Part shown: one piece after another, positions 29,425 to 41,211 of the stretch
Layout of the letters: every line of letters begins with the position of its first letter
Numbering within the stretch: position 1 is the stretch's first letter
Notes under the pieces: model-generated
What the model was told of the DNA's origin: nothing
The model's input: the letters and a program-made list of their open reading frames with translations, nothing else
Databases searched by the model: none
Program-made: the position numbers and the translations under genes
Assembly: GCA_964035775.1 (NCBI GenBank)
Contig: OZ038316.1
Span: 33,974,574 to 34,038,573, forward strand
From: Osedax frankpressi
Taxonomy: Eukaryota; Annelida; Polychaeta; Sabellida; Siboglinidae
DNA length: 64,000 bases
Direction of reading: 5' to 3'

Positions 29425-32110
29425 TATAAATGACTACTTTAGATATGATTACTTTATATTAAACTACTTTTGATATGACTACTTTAGATATGACTACTTT
29501 AAACGTGACTACTTTAGATATGACTACTTTAGATATGATTACTTTAGATGTGACTACTTTAGAGGTGACTATTTTAGATGTGACTACTTTGGATGTGACT
29601 ACTTTAGATATGACTACTTTAGATGTGACTTCTTTAGATATGACTACTTTATAGTTTACTACTTTAGAAATGACTACTTTAGATGTGACTACTTTATATA
29701 AGACTACTTTAGATATGATTACTTTAGATATGACTACTTTAGATATGACTACTTTAAAAATATCTACTTTATATGTGACTACTTTAGATGTGACTACTTT
29801 AGATGTGACTACTTTAGAAATGAATACTTTAGATATGACTACTTTAGATATGGCTACTTTAGATATGAATACTTTAGATATGACTACTTTAGAAATGACT
29901 ACTTTTGATATGACTACTTTATATTTAACTACTTTTAATATGACTACTTTAGATATGACTACTTTAGATGTGACTAATTTAGATGAGACTACTTTAGATG
30001 TAACTACTTTATATATCATTACTTTAAATGTGACTACTTTAGAGTTGACTACTTTAGATATGGCTACTTTAGATATGAATACTTTAGATATGACTACTTT
30101 AGAAATGACTACCTTAGATATGATTACTTTATATTTAACTACTTTTGATATGACTAATTTAGATGTGATTACTTTATAGTTCAATACTTTTAATGTAACT
30201 ACTTTATATGTAACTATTTTAGATGTGACTACTTTAGATATGACTACTTTATATAAGACTACTTTAGATATGATTACTTTAGATATGACTACTTTAGATA
30301 TGACTACTTTAAAAATGTCTACTTTATATGTGACTACTTTAGATGTGACTACTTTGGATGTGACTACTTTAGATGTGACTACTTTAGATGTGACTACTTT
30401 AGATGCGACTACTTTATAAATGACTACTTTAGATATGATTACTTTATATTAAACTACTTTTGATATGACTACTTTAGATATGACTACTTTAAACGTGACT
30501 ACTTTAGATATGACTACTTTAGATATGATTACTTTAGATGTGACTACTTTAGAGGTGACTATTTTAGATGTGACTACTTTGGATGTGACTACTTTAGAAA
30601 TGACTTCTTTAGATATGACTACTTTATAGTTTACTACTTTAGAAATGACTACTTTAGATGTGACTACTTTATATAAGACTACTTTAGATATGATTACTTT
30701 AGATATGACTACTTTAGATATTACTACTTTAAAAATGTCTACTTTATATGTGACTACTTTAGATGTGACTACTTTAGATGTGACTACTTTAGAAATGAAT
30801 ACTTTAGATATGACTACTTTAGATATGGCTACTTTAGATATGAATACTTTAGATATGACTACTTTAGAAATGACTACTTTTGATATGACTACTTTATATT
30901 TAACTACTTTTAATATGACTACTTTAGATATGACTACTTTAGATGTGACTAATTTAGATGAGACTACTTTAGATGTAACTACTTTATATATCATTACTTT
31001 AAATGTGACTACTTTAGAGTTGACTACTTTAGATATGGCTACTTTAGATATGAATACTTTAGATATGACTACTTTAGAAATGACTACTTTTGATATGACT
31101 ACTTTATATTTAACTACTTTTAATATGACTACTTTAGATATGACTACTTTAGATATGATTACATTAGACGTGACTACTTTGGATGTGACTACTTTAGATG
31201 TGACTACTTTAGATGTAACTACTTTAGATGTGACTTCTTTAGATGTCACAACTTTAGATGCGACTACTTTATAAATGACTACTTTAGATATGATTACTTT
31301 ATATTAAACTACTTTTGATATGACTACTTTATATATAATACTAATTTAGATATATCTACTTTAGATATGACTACTTTAGATATCATTACTTTAAATGTGA
31401 CTACTTTAGAGTTGACTACTTTAGAAATGAATTCTTTAGATATGACTACTTTATAGTTAACTACTTTAGAAATGACTACTTTAGATGCGACTACTTTATA
31501 AATGACTACTTTAGATATGATTACTTTATATTAAACTACTTTTAATATGACTACTTTAGATATGACTACTTTAAACGTGACTACTTTAGATATGACTACT
31601 TTAGATATGATTACTTTAGATGTGACTACTTTAGAGGTGACTATTTTAGATGTGACTACTTTGGATGTGACTACTTTAGAAATGACTTCTTTAGATATGA
31701 CTACTTTATAGTTTACTACTTTAGAAATGACTACTTTAGATGTGACTACTTTATATAAGACTACTTTAGATATGATTACTTTAGATATGACTACTTTAGA
31801 TATGACTACTTTAAAAATGACTACTTTAGATGTGACTACTTTAGATGTGACTACTTTAGATGTGACTACTTTAGATGTGACTACTTTAGAAATGACTTCT
31901 TTTGATATGACTACTTTATAGTTAACTACTTTAGAAATGAATACTTTAGATATGACTACTTTAGATATGGCTACTTTAGATATGAATACTTTAGAAATGA
32001 CTACTTTTGATATGACTACTTTATATTTAACTACTTTTAATATGACTACTTTAGATATGACTACTTTAGATGTGACTACTTTAGATGTGACTACTTTATA
32101 GGTCACTTCT
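29425..32110 (+). repeat. Three tandem C modules of about 1 kb
   Basis: The string TTATAAATGACT followed by a TTATATTAAACT unit begins repeats at about 29425, 30415 and 31497, giving modules of 990, 1082 and about 610 bp (the last incomplete). Shared internal markers are AAACGTGACT, TATAGTTTACT (29652, 30627, 31709 at TAG), TATATAAGACT and AAAAATGTCT or its relatives. CTTAAG units are absent, which is why the minus strand stays open for over 200 codons here. Those frames are arithmetic artefacts. Confidence 0.85.
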
Positions 32111-32122
32111 TTTGATGTAACT

Positions 32123-32302
32123 ACTTTAGATGTAACTACTTTAGATGTAACTACTTTAGATGTAACTACTTTAGATGTAACTACTTTAGATGTAACTACT
32201 TTAGATGTAACTACTTTAGATGTAACTACTTTAGATGTAACTACTTTAGATGTAACTACTTTAGATGTAACTACTTTAGATGTAACTACTTTAGATGTAA
32301 CT
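32123..32302 (+). repeat. Homogenised run of 12 identical GATGTAACT units
   Basis: Twelve consecutive perfect ACTTTAGATGTAACT units, then a GAAGTCACT variant. It mirrors the 15-copy run at 900-1124 of the same variant, more than 31 kb away. Confidence 0.9.
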
Positions 32303-35300
32303 ACTTTAGAAGTCACTACTTTAGATGTAACTACTTTAGATGTAATTACTTTAGATGTGACTACTTTAGATATGACTACTTTAGATGTGACTACTTTAGA
32401 TGTGACTACTTTAGATGTGACTACTTTATATACGACTACTTTAGTTATGAATACATTATATATGGCTACTTTAGATATTACTACTATAGATATGACTACT
32501 TTAGAAATGACTACTTTAGATGTGACTACTTTATATGTAATTGCTTAGATATGACTACTATTGATATGACTACTTTATATTTAACTACTTTAGATACGAC
32601 TACTTTAGATATGACTACATTATATATGACTACATTATATATGACTACTTTATAATTAACTACTTTTGATATGACTACTTTAGATGTGACTACTTTAGAA
32701 GTCTCTACTTTTGATTTAACTACTTTAGATGTAACTACTTTAGATGTAACTACTTTAGATGTAACTATTTTAGATGTGACTACTTTAAATATGACTACTT
32801 TAGACGTGCCTACTTTAGATATGACTACTCTAGATATGATTACTTTAGATGTGACTACTTTAGATGTGACTGCTTTATATATGACTACTTTAGAGGTGAC
32901 TACTTTATATTTAACTACTTTTGATATGACTACTTTATATTTAACTACTTTTGATATGACTACATTAGATATGACTACTTTAAATGTGACAATTTTAGAG
33001 GTGACTACTCTAGATGTGACTACTTTTGATGTAACTACCTTAGATGTAACTACTTTAGATGTAACTATTTTAGATGTGACTACTTTAGATATGACTACTT
33101 TAGACGTGCCTACTTTAGATATGACTATTCTAGATATGATTACTTTAGATGTGACTACTTTAGATGTGACTGCTTTATATATGACTACTTTAGATATGAC
33201 TACTTTATATTTAACTACTTTTGATATGACTACTTTAGATGTGACTACTTTATAGTTAACTACTTTTGATGTAACTACTTTAGATGTAACTACTTTAGAA
33301 GTCACTACTTTAGATGTAACTACTTTAGATGTAACTACTTTAGATGTAACTACTTTAGATGTAACTACTTTAGATGTAACTACTTTAGATGTAACTACTT
33401 TAGATATGACTAATTTAGATATGACTACTTTAGATATGACTACTTTAGATGTGATTACTTTAGAAATGACTACTTTAGATGTGACTACTTTAGAAGTCAC
33501 TACTTTAGATGTAACTACTTTAGATGTGACTACTTTAGAAATGACTTCTTTAGATATGACTACTTTATAGTTAACTACTTTTGATGTAACTACTTTAGAT
33601 GTAACTACTTTAGATGTAACTACTCTAGATGTAACTACTTTAGATGTAACTACTTTAGATGTAACTACTTTAGATGTAACTAATATAGATGTAACTACCT
33701 TAGATGTAACTACTTTAGATATGACTACTTTATATTTAACTACTTTTGATAATGACTACTTTAGATGCGACTACTTTAGATGTGACTACTTTAGATGTGA
33801 CTACTTTTGATATGACTACTTTATATTTGACTACTTTTGATATGACTACTTTAGATATGACTACTTTAGATAGACCACTTTAGATGTGACTACTTTAGAA
33901 GTCACTACTTTAGATGTAACTACTTTAGATGTAACTACTTTAGATGTAACTACTTTAGATGTAACTACTTTAGATATGACTAATTTAGATATGACTACTT
34001 TAGATATGACTACTTTAGATGTGATTACTTTAGAAATGACTACTTTAGATGTGACTACTTTAGAAGTCACTACTTTAGATGTGATTACTTTAGATGTGAC
34101 TACTTTAGAAGTCACTACTTTAGATGTAACTACTTTAGATGTAACTACTTTAGAAATGACTACTTTAGATATGACTACTTTATATGTAATTGCTTAGATA
34201 TAACAACTTTAAATGTAACTACTTTAGATGTAACTAATTTATATGTAAATACTTTAGATGTGACTACCTTAGATGTAACTACTTTAGATATTACTATTTT
34301 AGATGTGACTACTTTATATACGACTACTTTAGATATGACTACATTATATATGACTACTTTAGAGTTAACTATTTTTGATATGACTACTCTAGATGTAACT
34401 ACTTTAGATGTAACTACTTTAGATGTAACTACTTTAGATGTAACTACATTAGATGTAACTACTTTAGATGTAACTACTTTAGATGTGACTACTTTAGATG
34501 TGACTACTTTAGATATGACTACTTTAGATATGTCTACTTTAGATGTGACTACTTTAGATGTGACTACTTTATAGGTCACTACTTTTTATGTAACTACTTT
34601 AGATGTAACTACTTTAGATGTAACTACTTTAGATGTAACTACTGTAGATGTAACTATTTTAGATGTGATTACATTAGATGTGACTACTTTAGAAATGACT
34701 ACTTTAGATATGACTACTTTAGATGTGACTACTTTATATTTAACTACTTTTGATATGACTACTTTAGATGTGACTACTTTAGATGTGACTACTTTATAGG
34801 TCACTACTTTTTATGTAACTACTTTAGATGTAACTACTTTAGATGTAACTACTTTAGATGTAACTACTGTAGATGTAACTATTTTAGATGTGACTACTTT
34901 AGATATGACTACTTTAGATATGTCTACTTTAGATATGACTACTTTAGATATGACTACTTTAGATATGACTACTTTAGATATGACTACTTTAGAAATGACT
35001 ACTTTAGATGGGACTACTTTATATGTAATTGCTTAGATGTGACAACTTTAAATGTAACTACTTTAGATGTAACTAATTTAGATGTAACTACTTTAGATGT
35101 GGCTACTTTAGATGTGACTACTTTAGATATGATTAATTTAGTTGTGACTACTTTAGATATGACTAATTTAGATGTGACAACTTTAGAAGTAACTACTTTA
35201 GATGTGACTACTTTAGATGTGACTATTTTAAAGGTAATTACTTTAGATGTGACTACTTTAGATGTGACTACTTTAGATGTGACTACTTTAGATGTGACTA

Positions 35301-35908
35301 CTTTTGAGGTAATTACTTTAGATGTGACTACTATAGAGGTGATTACTTTAGATATGACTACTTTAAAGATGACTACTTTAAACGTGATTACTTTAGATGT
35401 TACTACTTTAGAGGTGAATACTTTAGATGTGACTACTTTATAGGTGACTACTTTAGATGTGACTAGATTAGAGATGACTACTTTATATGTGTTTACTTTA
35501 TATGCGACTACTTAAGAGGTGATAATATTAGAGGTAACTATTATAGATATGACTACTTTAGAGTTTACTACTTTAGATGTGACTACTTTAAATGAAAATA
35601 CTTTATATGTGAATACTTTAGATGTGAGTACTTTAGATGTGACTATTATAGACGTGGCTACTTTATATGTTGCTACTTTAGATGTGATTATTTTAAATGT
35701 AACTACTTTATAGGTGACTACTTTATATGTGACTACTTTAGAGGTAACAACTTTAGAGGTAACTACTTAATGGTGACTACTTTAGATGTGAATACTTTAG
35801 ATGTGACTATTTAGATGTGATTACTTTAGATATAACTACTTTATAGGTTACTCCTTTATATACGACTACATTAAATATGACTATTTTAGATGTCACTACT
35901 TTAGATGA
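32303..35908 (+). repeat. Right-hand, more degenerate part of the 15-bp array
   Basis: GATGTAACT units dominate and several short direct duplications are visible: about 300 bp (32731 to 33031, with TAGACGTGCCT in both), about 570 bp (near 33298 and 33868, with GAAGTCACT and GACTAATTTAG), and 225 bp, exactly 15 units (TATAGGTCACT at 34571 and 34796). From about 35000 the units become irregular (AATGAAAAT, AGAGTTTACT, AAGTAACTACTT, TTATATACGACT), as expected at an array edge. The last recognisable unit ends near 35908. Confidence 0.85.
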
Positions 35909-36388
35909 TAAAAGTGAGGATTATATACGGTGATGTTTGTATTAAACTATGGTAACCTAGTTAATTAGCTACTTAGGAGTGCCGGTATGCATGATTACAT
36001 CATAGGTATGATTATATTATCATACTGAATTTTTCTTAAGAATGATACTTCGAATGTATAAATGCATCTAATTATATATATAGGCAATATCTTTTAATAG
36101 ACCTTTTATTGGCATCACGCATGAGTGAGTACATATTTAATAACACAGTTCTGAGCGTTATTTACTGATGACATAATCTTCACATCACCAGACTTCATGT
36201 CATCACAAGTGGTTAACAGGAAGACAGTTGTAACATGGCATATCATATTATATCCTAGTATTAGTACCAGGGTTACTCTTCGTGTGACCTATTGTTATTT
36301 AAAATAATACATATGTGTAGGGAGGCTGCAATTCTGAAAATGTGTATATAATAAGTATCCGAAACTGAGAACCTATTATCTACATACA

Positions 36389-36391
<3 letters not shown>
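35909..36391. other. Unique AT-rich sequence right of the 15-bp array
   Basis: Non-repetitive sequence starting at GATAAAAGTGAGG. No open frame, tRNA-like box, transposon end or known motif was recognised. Confidence 0.6.
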
Positions 36392-36435
<44 letters not shown>

Positions 36436-36540
36436 TACACATATAGACACATACGCATACATACACACATAAATACACACATACATATGCATACATACAT
36501 ATATACACACATATACATTTTTACATGCATACAAACGCAC
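36392..36540. repeat. (AC)n microsatellite grading into ACAT-rich sequence
   Basis: About 39 bp of uninterrupted AC dinucleotides (36392-36430), then 110 bp of imperfect ACAT/ATAC tetranucleotides. The minus-strand open frame across it encodes only repetitive Cys-Val-Tyr-Met residues and is not a gene. Confidence 0.92.
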
Positions 36541-36640
36541 ATAGAGCATACCCATAAAATCGGCCTTTGTACACCATTGTCTCCATTATAAACAATACCT
36601 ATCTAAACAATAAAACAAGGGAATGCTGATGCGATGAGGG

Positions 36641-37555
36641 GATGCCATGTACTCGAGTTTGCGGTGCGGTGTGCGGTATTGTATGCGCGTATAACACGAG
36701 TGTAAGATGTGCGTAATTTCACGGGTATGTAGAATGCTGTATAGTAAAGTCATGTGGTAGTAGAAATTGATATTAATTGTAGAAATCTATTTCCGAATCT
36801 AAATTCTTATTTCTGTATTGAAGGACAAAATCACTGTATTGAATAGTAAGACATTGCAAGCGAGGAGCGGTATGTAGTGTGCGGTGTATGATGAGCGGTG
36901 TGTGGTGTGTGGTGTAATATGTAATGTATATTATATACTATATACGATGTAAGGTATCAGTGTACAGTTCACACAATTGGGTATTAGGATTATGTGCAAA
37001 TATGGGTAAAGCTTTGTGGGGTGGGAAGAGTGGGAGATGTGATGAATTGAAGTGAGTGCAGTATGAAGTGGGTTTACGATATGAAAAGTGGAGTTGTGGG
37101 GAGTGGGGTGTGTGATGTGAGAAGTGGGGTATGAAATGTGAGGAATGGAGTTGTGAGGTGTGAGGAGATGGTGTGCGGTGTGAGGGTTAGATGTGTACGA
37201 TGTTAGGAATGGTAGTGTACGATGTGAAGAGTGGGGTGTAAGGTTTACGGAGTGTGAGTGTACTATATCAGGTGGGTGTATGAGGGGTAGGGATGTGCGA
37301 TGTGAGGAGTGGAGGTGTACGGTGTGAAGAATGGAGGGATAATAAATGGAGGTTAAGAGTAGGAGTGCGAAGTGTGAGGAGTGGGTTGTGCGCTATAGAG
37401 TGTGGGAGTGTGTGGATGTGGAACTATGGTTGTGCGGTGTGCATTATGAAGTGTAGTAACGTGAGTTATTCGGTGCGCGTTGATTCTAAACTATTTGTGA
37501 AATAGGAGGCATTTATTGGGAGACTAAATAACTAAGGTATGTTATGTAACTCAGA
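36641..37555 (+). repeat. Degenerate G/T-rich minisatellite region
   Basis: The plus strand is rich in GTGTG, GCGGTG and GAGTGG words. Around 37200-37390 a loose unit of about 20-22 bp can be seen, close to GTGTACGATGTGAAGAGTGG (37215), with relatives near 37294, 37315 and 37366. A stretch of ordinary sequence with no visible content interrupts it near 36720-36865. The 70-codon open frame at 37293-37505 is composed of these repeats and is not supported as a gene. Confidence 0.75.
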
Positions 37556-37620
37556 GTGTGCGGTGTGCGGTGTGCGGTGTGCGGTGTGCGGTGTGCGGTG
37601 TGCGGTGTGCGGTGTGCGGT
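37556..37620 (+). repeat. (GTGTGCG)n array, about 9 copies
   Basis: A perfect 7-bp tandem repeat, 65 bp long, sharply bounded on both sides by unrelated sequence. The unit matches words scattered through the preceding G/T-rich region, so it looks like a local expansion of them. Confidence 0.95.
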
Positions 37621-37804
37621 CTAAGGTTATGGACTAAGAGCATTGGTATGGTCTACAGTATTGGAATAGCGACGTGTGATCACCGAGGACGTAGGTCTAT
37701 TCTCTGCACTGGTAATTAGAGGACAACATGTCCTTCTGATTGATACATTCCGGAATCACATTACAATATACTCATATAACAACATGTTATTAACACATAC
37801 ACAC

Positions 37805-37808
<4 letters not shown>

Positions 37809-37860
<52 letters not shown>

Positions 37861-37918
37861 ATTTATATTAATATACATATATATAGATATATATATGCAT
37901 GTGAAATCGGATCATCTG

Positions 37919-37961
<43 letters not shown>
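37809..37961. repeat. Two (AT)n tracts 73 bp apart
   Basis: (AT)20 lies at 37809-37848 and (AT)20 at 37922-37961. Between them is imperfect AT-rich sequence and a short unique spacer (GTGAAATCGGATCATCTG). Confidence 0.95.
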
Positions 37962-37964
<3 letters not shown>

Positions 37965-38402
37965 ACTACGTCTCAAGATTTAATAACTAGTAATGTATAA
38001 TAACAAAGGCTAAAAAGAGCTACGATTTTAAAAAACAATAACATTATAATTATAATTTAACTAAAATATAGTTTAACACAGTTTTGTAAAATTTAAGGCA
38101 ACTTAGAAAATTATTGAACCTACATTGTTTGCTGATTTGTTATACCTACCCATAATACGCCATTATATATTATTTGTTATTTTTGTTAACCAACATATCA
38201 AATCATTATAAAACTATTACATCATTGCATTCTATCGTTACAAGTAAGCAATCATCCAGACCATTTTATTAATATTTTATTACAAATCGTCAATATATTC
38301 TATTTGTATTTAAAATAATTATATAACTATTTATATTAATTACATAATCGTAGGTACTAATATATAGAATACTGGTATCTAACTAAATATATGTATATAT
38401 AA
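37962..38402. other. AT-rich unique sequence
   Basis: No repeat array or gene is visible. Base composition is strongly AT, with many stops in all frames. Confidence 0.55.
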
Positions 38403-38461
38403 TAATTATAATAATAAGTAATACTTTAGTGGGTATTATTAATATAATACATTAGAAGATT

Positions 38462-38546
<85 letters not shown>

Positions 38547-38619
38547 ATATATGTATACTATAATTATAATAATAAGTAATACTATAGTGGGTATTATTAA
38601 TATAATACATTAGAAGATT

Positions 38620-38659
<40 letters not shown>
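38403..38659. repeat. 158-bp tandem duplication carrying (AT)n tracts
   Basis: A unique 62-bp block beginning TAATTATAATAATAAGTAAT occurs at 38403 and again at 38561, an offset of exactly 158 bp. One substitution (ACTTTAGTG against ACTATAGTG) separates the copies. Each copy is followed by an (AT)n tract, about 70 bp in the first (from 38465) and about 35 bp in the second (from 38623). Confidence 0.9.
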
Positions 38660-38661
<2 letters not shown>

Positions 38662-38939
38662 CATGATATTACTAATAGTATATATTATACAATTTTAAAT
38701 ATAAAGAATTATTTATATACTCGGCTTATTCTCACTGAATACTGGTTAGATCAAAAGCATATTGCATTATTTACTATTACGCAATACCACAAAGTCATAT
38801 GGTTACATCACATGAGTTGCGTGCGTCAATTACGAAACATTGCTATTACTAAATTGACCATCATTTAGTGAACGAATCGGTCTGAGGCCATTTCCCTTTC
38901 TTATGTAATGATTTCCTACCATATTATGCAACGCTAAAC
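38660..38939. other. Unique sequence, no recognised feature
   Basis: AT-rich sequence grading into C/A-rich simple sequence at its right end. Nothing further is supported. Confidence 0.5.
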
Positions 38940-39835
38940 TATCCTACAAAACAACAATATCACATCGCACCGCACCACACCGCAACACACAAAACCACTC
39001 CACATTACGCAACACCCAACTGCGCCATACCTTATCATACCACACCGCACCACACTATAACGAACGGCATCACACCACACCACACCACACCACCATATAC
39101 TCACTAAATCACATACGACTTATGATAACACACCACATACTATACTATAGTATGCTATAGTATACTATAGTAGTATACTATAGTAGTATACTATAGTATA
39201 CTATACCATATCACACGGCACCACACTACACCACACCTCACCATACCTCATCACACCTCACCACACTACACAACACCTCACCACATTATACCTCACCTCA
39301 CCACACAACTCCTCACCACACCTCACCACATTATACCTCACCTCACCACACAACTCCTCACCACACCTCACCACACCACACCACACCACACCACACCACA
39401 CCACACCACACCACACCACACCACACCAAATCACACCAAACCACACCACACAACACCTCACCACACGAATCATAACGAACAGCATCATACCACAACATAC
39501 CATATCTCACTACACCACACCATACTACACCACACTACAACACACCACACCATACCGAACCATATCACACCACACCACACCACACCATATCACACCATAC
39601 CTACCACACCACACCATATAATACCATATCAGACCACACCAGAATATACCACATCGCACCAAACCACACATTCTACACCACACCATACCACACCACACCA
39701 CACCACACCATAACATAATACACCAAACCACACATTCTACACCACACCATACCACACCACACCACACCATAATATAATACACCACACCAAACCATAACAT
39801 ACCACACCATACCACATCATACCGCACAACACCAA
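38940..39835 (-). repeat. C/A-rich degenerate satellite, CCACA pentamers
   Basis: The plus strand is dominated by CCACA words, perfect in places (39363-39425), with CTCAC and CATAC variants. Two local duplications stand out: 45 bp (ATTATACCTCACCTC at 39285 and 39330) and 64 bp (ACACATTCTACACC near 39666 and 39730). Read on the minus strand it is TGTGG-rich, like the G/T-rich block at 36641-37620. Minus-strand open frames of 81 and 100 codons give only Cys-Gly-Val-Val-Trp repeats and are not genes. Confidence 0.88.
39138..39206. repeat. Palindromic CTATAGTA microsatellite
   Basis: Repeated TACTATAGTA words, each its own reverse complement, form a 69-bp tract inside the C/A-rich block. The sequence could extrude as a cruciform. 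Confidence 0.85.
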
Positions 39836-41211
39836 TTTATTATCGAAAGCTAATTGCACATCATGTAAAACAGATTTATTTATCTTACTTTAAAGGTCAG
39901 AGGTCATATGTAATTATAACATGCATAATTAATATGTCATCTAACCCATATTAGAAGGAGATGCATATGTGCTAATATGTATATATTGTATTCAGGTGTA
40001 TTCGATGAATATTGAAATCGCAATTAATCTCTGAAGAAGAGCATCTTGTCCACGCCATTATATCATAAGAAATCGGTACACGTGTCTATGGTAAATTCTA
40101 TTTCCGGTATTTTTTAGTTATCTACATTATTTCAATACCATTATCACGTGGATATGTCTGCGTTTCATTGAAAGTAGAACGGAAATAAATGCAAATGATA
40201 AACGGAAATCACGGGATTATTTGCATCTAGAAAGACCGGATGTTTACTCAAGAATTTACACAGACACCAGGTAGCAAAAAATATACGTAATAAGATAACA
40301 TGCATTCTCTATGATCCTTTAATATATTGAATATAGCACAATCGAATATACTTTATTTTCAAACGTAATAACTTATAACAATAACACATCTGTATAAAAT
40401 AATACAACATATACTGGAGATCATTATACTCGGTCTCAAACCAGTCAGATAATAATGTCCGTACATCTATTATTATAACATAGCTATTATTATAATATGA
40501 TGTCGGTCGCATTGGGTTCCTACGCTATGCATACCGAAGTGGGTAGTATTATTATTGTGATGTGCTCTAGGCTTTTACACTAATGACCGGACCACGTATT
40601 GACCATTAATGTGAAGCAATGTTTCGTGATACAAAAGTTTTATAAATGTTAAGTAACATATTTTTAAAATAAAGTAAATCAAATTAAGTAAATGTATATT
40701 TATATATTTTGTATTCGTATTTTACAATTATTATGTTTGATAAAACTCGTGATTGCATGATATTTGTTAATATAGGTTAAATACTGCATTTATTTACATC
40801 GCTACCTCATAGTCTAAACTCCTTGCAGAGGTGAATATGTTCTTATAACCAGAGTTCATACACGATTGACTTCCACATATCAAGTGTGTAGTAGTATATG
40901 TAGTGGTAAAGTGATTATATTTATATTACATCACACGCATATGTATTTATGTATTCATTTATATAAAGAATCAATGTATGGGCAGACTTAAAGCAAACAT
41001 ATGTAATGTTAATATTAATATTGTTTTAACCGATATTCTTGTCTAAGTGTCGTGGTCAATGTGCCCCTTGTATTAACCTGTAATTCATTGGTGCGATGTA
41101 TAGATCAATCGTAACACGATCAGGGTGCATTCCACATACATCCTCCTACTCCGCTATCGTCTTCATTGTCTATTCAATTATTAATAGATGCTTTACTGTA
41201 AGATATTAGCA

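Larger units (their letters stand above)
1..35908 (+). repeat. 15-bp minisatellite mega-array, consensus ACTTTAGATATGACT
   Basis: A continuous head-to-tail array of roughly 2,390 units enters from the left edge of the window and stops at about 35908, where ordinary sequence begins. Each unit has a nearly invariant ACTACTTTA core and a variable hexamer: GATATG, GATGTA, GATGTG, GAGGTG, GATGCA, TATTTA, GAAATG or AAAATG. Most length changes are whole units, with a few one-base slips such as the 14-bp unit ACTTTAGATAGACT. All units run in the same orientation. Fifteen is a multiple of three, so reading frames stay open by arithmetic: one frame repeats Met-Thr-Thr-Leu-Asp, another Tyr-Asp-Tyr-Phe-Arg, and the minus strand Ser-Lys-Val-Val-Ile. 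None is credible as a gene. A TTA-to-TAA variant (ACTTAAGAT) breaks the forward frame often up to about 28.4 kb. The array continues beyond the window on the left. Confidence 0.97.

Noticed and set aside
115-35713. Dozens of open frames with Met-Thr-Thr-Leu-Asp, Tyr-Asp-Tyr-Phe-Arg or Ser-Lys-Val-Val-Ile repeats on both strands
   Set aside because: They are frame shadows of the 15-bp satellite. Several frames of the same DNA are open at once and they end wherever a common unit variant contains a stop.
1-35908. Frequent TATAAA words as promoters (for example in TTTATAAATAACT units)
   Set aside because: They are recurring unit variants of an AT-rich satellite with no downstream gene.
37293-37505. 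70-codon frame in the G/T-rich block
   Set aside because: Low-complexity translation of degenerate repeats; no recognisable domain or signal peptide.
40079-40150. Two CACGTG E-box words 66 bp apart
   Set aside because: A six-base palindrome is expected several times by chance in a window of this size, and no gene lies nearby.
40309-40512. 67-codon minus-strand frame in unique DNA
   Set aside because: Short, AT-rich, no recognisable motif, and of a length expected by chance in this interval.
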